A stretch of DNA of 30,000 bases from Cryptomeria japonica (taxonomy: Eukaryota > Streptophyta > Pinopsida > Cupressales > Cupressaceae). The stretch spans positions 20,001-50,000 of the forward strand of contig NW_026729176.1 in assembly GCF_030272615.1 (NCBI RefSeq), given 5' to 3'. Positions 9,483 through 16,745 of the stretch are shown here, one piece after another. The translations under genes and the position numbers were made by a program. Under the pieces are notes generated by a model that was not told the DNA's origin, ran no database searches, and saw only the letters and a program-made list of their open reading frames with translations. The stretch's first letter is position 1; the number at the start of each line of letters is the position of its first letter.

Positions 9483-9624
9483 CTATTTGTCTGATTCTCA
9501 TACATGCGTAGACTGCAGCAATGATTAGGACATCCACCCCAACTTTTGACTTCTTAAACAAGACAGGGTCTTTGAAGTTGGTGCAGTGCACACAACCAGG
9601 GGAGTCGACCCATCAAACGCAACA

Positions 9625-9639
9625 CCTCCCCTATATAAA
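9625..9639 (-). promoter_or_regulatory. Core 13: Pol I-like promoter core with one extra A
   Basis: The + strand reads TATATAAAG here, against TATATAAG in all other copies, so the minus strand has CTTTATATAGGGG. It is the most distal core, next to the G-rich minisatellite. Confidence 0.38.
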
Positions 9640-9715
9640 GCTATTTGTCCGATTCTCATACGTGTAGTCTGCAGCAGCGATTAGGACATCGACCCCAACT
9701 TCCGAATTCGTTTGC

Positions 9716-9865
9716 ATTGACCGCACCAAAGGTGCACGCCTTGGTGTGCACCCTGGAGTGCACTTTGGTGCTCACCTCGGTGCACACTTTGGTGTGCACC
9801 TCGGTGTGCACCAAAGGTGCGCACCTTGGAGCGCACCAAAGGTGTACACTTTGGAGCGCACCACA
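9716..9865. repeat. Cluster of GGTGNNCACC-type palindromes
   Basis: Within 150 bp the words GGTGCACGCC, GGTGTGCACC, GGTGCACAC and GGTGCGCACC recur every 12-20 bp, separated by AAA, TTGGAG or TCG. The GGTGCGCACC palindrome also occurs throughout the 5S units to the right and, in part, in the 52/38-bp array to the left. No gene is visible. Confidence 0.75.
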
Positions 9866-9897
9866 TAGGGTCTTTGAGAGGTTGGCGCAGTGCGCAC
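9866..9897. repeat. Truncated promoter module
   Basis: The sequence GGGTCTTTGAGAGGTTGGCG followed by CAGTGCGCAC matches the start of the 157- and 311-bp modules, but has an AG insertion and breaks off before the GGGGAGTCGACCC element and the TATATA core. It then runs directly into the G-rich minisatellite, marking the repeat boundary. Confidence 0.8.
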
Positions 9898-11092
9898 ACC
9901 AAGGTGGGTGTTGAGGTGCGTGCCGAGGTGGGTGGGTGCTAGGGTGCGCTCCATGGTGGGTGCCAGGGTGGGTGCGTGCTAGGGTGGATTCCAAAGAGGG
10001 TCATAGGGTGGGTGCCAAGGTGGGTTGGTGATATAGTGGGTTCAAAGGTGGGTACTAGGGTGGGTTCCAAGGTGGGTCACAAGTTGGGTGCCAGGATGCG
10101 TGGGTGTTAGGTTGGGTGCCAAGGTGGGCTCCTGCGTGGGTGGGTGCTAGGGTGGGTTTCAAGGTGGACGCGAGGGCGGGTGCCAAGGTGGGTAACAAGT
10201 TGGGTGTTAGGATGGGTGAGTGCTAGAGTGGGTGCCAAGGTGGGTGGGTGCTAAGGTGGATGCCAAGGTGGTTCACAGGGTGGGTGGGTTCTAGGGTGAG
10301 TTCCAAGGTGGGTCACAGGTTCAGTGCTAGGGTGGGTGTCAAGGCGGGTGTCGAGGTGCCTGGGTGCTAGGGTGTGGATGCCAATGTGGGTCATAGGGTG
10401 GGTACTAGGGTGGGCTGCAATGTGGGTGCCAAGGTGGGTAACATGCTCGGTGGGTTCTAAATTGGGTGCCAGGGTGGGTGTGCACCCACCTTGCCCGAGG
10501 TGGGTGCCAAGGTGCCAGTGTGGGTGGGTGCTAAGGTGGATGCCAAGGTGGGTGAGAAGGTGGGTGATAGGTTGAGTGGTAGGATGGGTGGGTGCCAAGA
10601 TGGGTCACAGGGTGGGTGCAAGGGTGGGTAGGTGCTAGGGTTGGTGTCAGGGTGGGTGGGTGCTAGGTTGGGTTCCAAGGTGGGTGCGAGGGTGAGTGTC
10701 AAGGTGGGTCACAGGTTAGGTGCTAGGATGGGTGAGTGCTAGGGTGCAAAGGTGCCAGGGTGGGTGCTAGGATGGGTCGATGCTAGGGTGAGTGGCAAGG
10801 TGGGTCCACAAGTGTCAAGGTGGGTGCCGAGGTGGGTGCCAAGTCGGCGACTGCTATGGTGGATGCCAAGGTGGGTCACGGGGTGGGTGCCAAGTTGCTA
10901 GGTTGGGTTCCAAGGTGGGTGCCAACGTGGGTGCTAGGGTGCGTGGGTTAAAGGGTGTGTCACAACGTGGGTGCCAGGATGGGTGCGCACCCACACTGGC
11001 CAAGACGGGTGCGGGTGCAAGGTTGGGTTCCAAGCCCGGTCACAGGCTGGGTGCTAGGATGGGTGGGTGCCAAGGTGGGCACCAGGGTGGGT
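9898..11092. repeat. G-rich minisatellite (GGTGGGTGCYARG family)
   Basis: About 1.2 kb of degenerate 10-14-bp repeats with consensus GGGTGGGTGCTAGGGTGGG / GGTGGGTGCCAAGG, with strong strand asymmetry (G and T on the + strand). Several stretches fit the four-G-run pattern for G-quadruplexes. Short open frames rich in Trp, Val and Gly on + and Pro, Thr and His on - are repeat artefacts. The last part is continuous in style with the minisatellite opening each 5S unit. Confidence 0.9.
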
Positions 11093-11612
11093 GCACCCAC
11101 CCTGGCCAAGGTGGGTCACGGGGTGGGTCCTAGGGTGGGTAACGGGGTGGGTACTAAGGTGCGTGCCAAGGTGGGTCATAGGGTGGGTGCCAAGGTGGGC
11201 ACCAGGGTGGGTGTGCACCAACCCTAGCCAGGGTAGGTCACGGGGTGGTTGTCGGGGTGGGCGTCAAGGAGCCAAGGTGGGTGGCAAGTAGCCAAGTTGC
11301 GTGCCAAGGTGGGTGTCGGGGTGGGTGCCAAGGATCCAAGGTGGGTGCCAAGGAACCAAGGTGGGTGTCTGGGTGGGTGCCGAGGTGGGAGCCAGGGTGG
11401 GTCCCAAGGTGAGTGCAAAGGTGGGTGCCAGGGTCAAGGTGAGTGCCAATGTGGGTTCCAAGGTGCCAGGGTCAGGGTGAGTGCCAATGTGGGTTCAAAG
11501 GTGCTAAGTTGGGTGCGAGGTTGGGTGCGAGGGTGGGTGGGTGCCAAGGTGTGCTAGGTGGAAGCCCGGGTGGGTCGGCATCCCATGGGTGTCGAGTTGG
11601 GTGCCTGATGGG
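11093..11612. repeat. G-rich minisatellite opening unit 1, with G-quadruplex candidate
   Basis: Same GGTGGGTGCC family as at 9898-11092. At 11120-11151 six runs of 3-4 G are separated by loops of 1-5 nt (GGGGTGGGTCCTAGGGTGGG, then TAAC, then GGGGTGGG), a canonical G-quadruplex pattern. The same run recurs at 19043-19074 and 26954-26985. Confidence 0.85.
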
Positions 11613-11960
11613 TGCTTCTTGTCAAGTTTTAGTCGTCGGGACTCATTTCGAGCCTTAGAGGTCGTTTCTTGTCCGGTTGCCCTGTCTTCGACCTGGGAAC
11701 CCAATTTTGGTCCTCGGGTCCCATTTTTTTTTGTCTCGCATCCCACTTTTGGCCTGTGGCCTTTTCGGGGTCGATTCTCGTTTTGGGCATCAGAGCATGT
11801 TTCTTCTCCTAAAACCCAATATTTGTTTATTAAGTCTCGGAACACATTTTTGTTCTCGTGGACCCATCATGGGTCTTGGAACGCATTTGTGGTCCTTGGG
11901 TCCCATTTTGCATCCCGAAACTTGTGTTTTGGTGCTTGATCCCTATTTTGGGTGCCCACC
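11613..11960. other. T-rich segment upstream of 5S, unit 1
   Basis: About 350 bp sharply richer in T than its flanks, with recurring pieces such as GGGTCCCATTTT (11716 and 11898), GCATCCC (about 11728 and 11921) and TCTCGG. It contains the inverted repeat GACCCATcATGGGTC at 11861-11875. It is conserved in all three units about 390-740 bp upstream of the 5S gene. I do not recognise a gene or mobile element. Confidence 0.7.
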
Positions 11961-12347
11961 TTGCACCAAGTGCGCACCCGGGGCAAACCGAGCGCCTTGG
12001 TGCACCGGGGCAAGATCGAGCGTGCACCCGAGGCGCCCCGAACATGCACCAAGGTGCACTCGGCCCACATGTGAGCGCAGGTCGTTGCGCCCGAGGTGGT
12101 GTGTGGGCACCGCGTTGCAGACGGGACACTGCACGCACACGACGCCCCCTCCAGGTGCACGCACGTAGGCCGGGCCGGGTGCACACCCGACGCCCTAGCA
12201 AGGTGCGCGCACCCGGGCAGGGCTCACACTTGGCGAACGGGGCGCACTTCGCGAGGGAGGGTGTGCACCTCGACGGGGGTGGGTGGCCGGGGTGGATTCG
12301 CACGTGGGTCGCGGTTTGCTAAGTACACACTGCGACAAGCTCATAAC
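11961..12347 (+). promoter_or_regulatory. GC-rich 5S upstream region with weak TATA-like element
   Basis: Plant 5S genes usually have a TATA-like element near -28, a GC pair near -12 and a C at -1. Here C is at -1 (12347), TAAGTA occupies -28 to -23 (12320-12325), and GCG lies at -16 to -14. These fit loosely. The rest of the region is GC-rich with GTGCAC and GTGCGCACC words and no recognisable gene. Confidence 0.5.
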
Positions 12348-12466
12348 GGGTGCGATCATACCAGCATTAGTGCACCGGATCCCATCAGAACTCCGCAGTT
12401 AAGCGCGCTTGGGCCGGAGTAGTACTGGGATGGGTGACCTCCCGGGAAGTCCCGGTGTTGCACCCT
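12348..12466 (+). rRNA. 5S ribosomal RNA, copy 1
   Basis: Complete plant-type 5S rRNA of about 119 nt, a structural RNA of the large ribosomal subunit transcribed by RNA polymerase III. It begins GGGTGCGATCATACCAGC, and its ends (GGGTGC and GCACCC) pair as helix I. The internal promoter is present: box A (AGTTAAGCGCGCTTGGGC) and box C (GTACTGGGATGGGTGACC). A T-run terminator follows at once. At nt 19 (12366) this copy has A where copies 2 and 3 have G, a change of CpG-transition type. The gene looks intact and potentially functional. Confidence 0.98.
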
Positions 12467-12478
12467 TTTTTAGTTTTT
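12466..12478 (+). terminator. Pol III terminator of 5S copy 1
   Basis: TTTTTT followed by AG and TTTTT directly after the final CCC of the 5S gene. T-runs of this kind end Pol III transcription; the second run would act as backup. Confidence 0.9.
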
Positions 12479-12905
12479 CGCCGGGCGTCGCAATGCTATT
12501 TGAATAAACCTTTTGCCCGTTTGCGTTCTCGTCGGGGCCGGGCCGGGCCGGGGTGCGCTGCCCGCACTACCGCGCGCGCGGGGGCGACACCGAGCGCGCA
12601 CCCGAGGCGCCCCGAGCACACAGGCCACGGTGCAACCCGGGCGTTGTGCGCGCACCCCGGTGCGCCCGAGGTGCTGCGCGCGCACCCAGGTGAAATCGGT
12701 GTGCACCTCGGCCAGTGCGCGCTCGGTCGAGTCGCGCACGTTGGCCAAGGTGCACGGTGATGTTTCTTACTCTAAGGTTCCGCACCAGACGCCCGGGACA
12801 GGTGAGCGAAGCTGGGCGGGGCCGGGTGCGCGGCCGGGGCAGGTGCACGCAGCTGGAGAGAGCTTTGGAGCACACTTCGGAGCGCACCAATGATGCGCTC
12901 CATTC
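12479..12905. other. GC-rich trailer after 5S, unit 1
   Basis: A spacer of about 430 bp, very GC-rich after 12530 (GGGCCGGGCCGGGCCGGGG; a CGCGCGCGCG run near 12575). It is conserved in all three units. I see no gene. Confidence 0.6.
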
Positions 12906-14393
12906 AAAAGTTTCCTGAAAAGGCAAAAAAAGTTGAGATTATAGAATTTCCCACTTGAGAGATTGTAAAAAAAAAAAATTTAAAATGAAGGAAACGCGGG
13001 TGCCAAGGTGTGCGCAGCCCAGCCAAGGTGTGCGCACCAAGGCGCCCACCCTGGCGAAGGTGCACGCAAGGTGCGCACCCGAGGCAAACCGGACAATTAA
13101 CCCAACTTTCGACTTCGCGCGCACCTTGGAGCGCACTTCGGAGCGCTCCTTGGTGCGCACCAATCTTGGGCACCTCGGAGTGCACCATGGCGCCCACCAA
13201 GGTGCGCACCCGGGGCAAACCGAGCTCCGACTTCGTGCGCACCTTGGAGCGCACGAAAGGTGCGCACCATGGCGCCCACCAAGGTGCGCAGCCCAGCCAA
13301 GGCGTGCGCATCAAGGTGCGCACCCTGGCGAAGGTGCGCACCCGGGGCAAACCGAGCTCCGACTTCGTGCGCACCTTGGAGCGCACAAAAGGTGCGCAAC
13401 CCAGCCAAGGTGTGCGCACCCCGGTCAAACCGAGCTCCGAATCGTGCGCACCAGAGGTGCACGCCATCGTGCGCACCTTGGAGCACACTTCGGAGCCCTC
13501 CTTGGTGCGCGCCGATGTTGCGCACCTCGGAGCGCACCCGGGGAAAACAATGCAATTAACCCGACTTTCGACTTCGTGGGCACCTCGGAGCGCTCTCGGG
13601 TTCGCACCTCGGAGCACACCGAGGTGCGCACCTTTGATGCGCTGCCTTCACCAATTTCCAGAAAAGGCAAGAAAACATTGAGAAGGTGTGCGCACCGAGG
13701 TGCCCACCCTGGCGAAGGTGCACGCGAGGTGCGCACCCGGGGCAAACCGGGCTCCGACTTCGTGCACGCCGCACCTTGGAGCACACTTCGGAGCGCTCCT
13801 TGGTGCGCACCAGGGCGCGCAACCCAGCCGAGGTGCCCACCCCGGCGAAGGTGCACGCGAGGTGCGCACCCGGGGCAAACCGGGCTCCGACTTCGTGCAC
13901 GCCATGGTGCCCACCGCGGCGAAGGTGCACGCGAGGTGCGCACCCGGGGCAAACCGGGCTCCGACTTCGTGCACGCCGCACCTTGGAGCACACTTCGGAG
14001 CGCTCCTTGGTGCGCACCATGGTGCCCACCAGGGCGCGCAACCCCGCCGAAGGTGCACGCGAGGTGCGCACCCGGGGCAAACCGGGCTCCGACTTCGTGC
14101 ACGCCGCACCTTGGAGCACACTTCGGAGCGCTCCTTGGTGCGCACCATGGTGCCCACCAGGGCGCGCAACCCCGCCGAAGGTGCACGCGAGGTGCGCACC
14201 CGGGGCAAACCGGGCTCCGACTTCGTGCACGCCATGGTGCGCACCGCGGCGAAGGTGCGCACCCGGGGCAAACCGGGCTCCGACTTCGTGCACGCCGCAC
14301 CTTGGAGCACACTTCGGAGCGCTCCTTGGTGCGCACCAGGGCGCGCAACCCAGCCGAGGTGCCCACCCCGGCGAAGGTGCACGCGAGGTGCGT
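12906..14393. repeat. First GTGCGCACC repeat block of unit 1
   Basis: Tandem, irregular modules built of GGTGCGCACCCGGGGCAAAC, CTCCGACTTCGTGC, GCACCTTGGAGC, ACTTCGGAGCGCTCC and GCGCGCAACCC(A/C)GCC. It opens with a diverged A/T island near 12906-12990 and has a second, truncated island near 13643-13683. Long open frames in several frames and both strands overlap each other and encode the same repeats, so none is a gene. Confidence 0.88.
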
Positions 14394-16745
14394 ACCCGGG
14401 GCAAACCGGGCTCCGACTTCGTGCACGCCGCACCTTGGAGCACACTTCGGAGCGCTCCTTGGTGCGCACCATGGTGCCCACCAGGCCGCGCAACCCAGCC
14501 AAGGTGTGCGCACCAAGGTGCACGCGAGGTGCGCACCCGGGGCAAACCGGGGTCCGACTTCGTGCACGCCGCACCTTGGAGCACACATCGGGGCGCTCCC
14601 GGGTTCGCACCGGCGTTGCGCACCGTGGTGGGCACCTCGGAGCACACCAAGGTGGGCAGCGAGGTGCGCACCTTTGATGCGATGCCTTCACTAATTTCCA
14701 TAAAAGGCAAAAAAAAAACGAGATTTTAAAATTTCCGTTTTGAAAGATAGTGAGAAAAAGGGAATGCTGGTGCCATCTTGAGCCCGCCCTGGTGCGCAGC
14801 CCAGCCAAGGTGTGCGCACCAAGGTGCCCACCCTGGCGAAGGTGCGCGCCCGGGCAATTAACCCAACTTCCAACTTCGCGCGCGCCAGGGTGGGAGCGCA
14901 CCCAACAACCGGGCCTGGGAAGAGCCAATGCGAGAAACCCCACCAAACGCTCTGACAAAAAAAGAGGGGGCGCTCCAGTAACCCCGCTTCGGAGCGCACC
15001 CTGGGCAAACCCAGCCAAGGTGCCCACCCCGGCCAAGGTGCAGGCGAGGTGCGCACCCGGGGCAAACCGGGCTCCGACAACGTGCACGCCGCACCTTGGA
15101 GCACACTTCGTAGCGCTCCCGGGTGCGCACCTCAGAGCACACCAAGGTGGGCAGCGAGGTGCGCACCTTTGATGCGCTGCCTTCACTAATTTCCAGAAAA
15201 GGCAAAAAAAAAAGGAGATTTTAAAATTTCCGTTTTGAAAGATAGTGAAAAAAACGGAACGCGCGTGCCATCTTGAGCCCGCCCTGGTGCGCAGCCCAGG
15301 TAAGGTGCCCACCCTGGCAAAGGTGCGCACCCGGGCAATTAACCCTACTTCCGACTTCGTGCGCGCCAGGGTGGCAACCGGGCCTCGGAAGAGCCAATGC
15401 GAGAAACCCCACCAAACGCTCCGACAAAAAAAGAGGCGGCGCTCCAATAACCCCGCTTCGGAGCGCAGCCGGGGCAAACCCAGCCAAGGTGCCCACCCCG
15501 ACGAAGGTGCACGCGAGGTGCGCACCCGGGGCAAACCGGGCTCCGACAACGTGCACGCAGCACCTTGGAGCACACTTCGAAGCACTCCCGGGTGCCCACC
15601 GGCGTTGCGCACCGTGGTGGGCAGCGAGGTGCGCACCTTTGATGCGCTGCCTTCACTAATTTCCAGAAAAAGGCAAAAAAAAATGAGATTTTAAAATTTC
15701 CGTTTTGAAAGATAGTGAAAAAAAAGGAACGCGGGTGCCATCTTGAGCCCGCCCTGGTGCGCAGCCCAGGCAAGGCATGCGCACCAAGGTGCCCACCCGA
15801 GGTGCACACCCGGGGCAAACCGGGCTCCGACTTCGTGCAGGCCGCACCTTGGAGCACACTTCGGAGCGCTCCTTGGTGCGCACCATGGTGCCCACCAGGG
15901 CGCGCAACCCAGCCAAGGTCTGCACACTAAGGTGCCCACCCCGGCGAAGGTGCACGCGAGGTGCGCACCCGGGGCAAACCGGGCTCCGACTTCGTGCACG
16001 CCATGGTGCCCACCGCGGCGAAGGTGCACGCGAGGTGCGCACCCGGGGCAAACCGGGCTCCGACTTCATGCACGCCGCACCTTGGAGCACACTTCGGAGC
16101 GCTCCTTGGTGCGCACCATGGTGCCCACCAGGGCGCGCAACCCAGCCAAGGTGTGCGCACCAAGGTGCACGCGAGGTGCGCACCCGGGGCAAACCGGGGT
16201 CCGACTTCGTGCACGCCGCACCTTGGAGCACACATCGGAGCGCTCCCAGGTTCGCACCAGCGTTGCGCACCTTTGATGCGCTGCCTTCACTAATTTCCAG
16301 AAAAGGCAAAAAAAAACGATATTTTAAAATTTCCGTTCTGAAAGATAGTGAAAAAAACGGAACGCGGGTGCCATCTTGAGCCCTTCCTGGTGCGCAGCCC
16401 AGGCAAGTTGTGCGCACCAAGGTGCCCACCCTGGCCGATGTGCGCGCCCGGGGCAAACCGGGCTCCGACTTCGTGCACTGCATGGTGCCCACCAAGGCGC
16501 GCAACCCAGCCAAGGTGCCCACCGCAGCGAAGGTGCACGCGAGGTGCACACCCGGGGCAAACCGGGCTCCGACTTCGTGCACGCCGCACCTTGGAGCACA
16601 CTTCAGAGCGCTCCTTGGTGCGCACCAGGGCGCGCAACCCAGCCGAGGTGCCCACCCCGGCGAAGGTGCACGCGAGGTGCGCACCCGGGGCAAACCGGGC
16701 TCCGACTTCGTGCACGCCATGGTGCCCACCGCGGCGAAGGTGCGC
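14394..16745. repeat. 2352-bp internal duplication, copy A, unit 1
   Basis: This segment recurs starting at 16746 with an offset of 2352 bp. It carries four A/T islands (starting near 14683, 15178, 15648 and 16282) and the paired insert AGAGCCAATGCGAGAAACCC (near 14931 and 15391), which occurs only in the first two inter-island spacers. Confidence 0.9.

Larger units (their letters stand above)
8690..9715. repeat. 157-bp promoter-bearing repeats with one 220-bp variant
   Basis: Cores at 8784, 8941, 9098, 9255, 9475 and 9632 are spaced 157, 157, 157, 220 and 157 bp. The 157-bp unit is a shortened 311-bp unit: it keeps GGGTCTTTGAGGTTG, the GGGGAGTC(G/A)ACCCA element, the core, and ACATCGACCCCAAC, but lacks the GTGCGCACC and GGTCATCGG section. 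The 220-bp interval retains part of that section (about 9340-9390, with GCACCAAAGGTGCACGCC), so it is an intermediate form. Tails read TCTCATACATG here and TCCCACACCTG in the 311-bp family. Confidence 0.9.

Noticed and set aside
6945-9615. GTCGAC in the core modules as an animal-type Sal-box Pol I terminator
   Set aside because: Only the six-base centre matches; plant Pol I termination does not use that box, and the flanks differ.
5499-9639. + strand Pol II promoters with CTATATAAG TATA boxes
   Set aside because: Cannot be excluded, but no open frame or gene follows any of them, and the minus strand gives a better match to a Pol I core (TATATA plus G-run) in an array typical of spacer promoters. 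Retained only as the alternative.
9898-11600. Telomeric or interstitial telomere repeat
   Set aside because: The repeat is GGTGGGTGCC(A/T)AG-like and irregular; the plant TTTAGGG repeat is not present in tandem.
12348-12478. Cassandra-type TRIM retroelement carrying a 5S sequence in its LTR
   Set aside because: The 5S gene is full length with its own terminator, repeats at 7.9-kb intervals in tandem, and I see no LTR ends, primer-binding site or polypurine tract around it.
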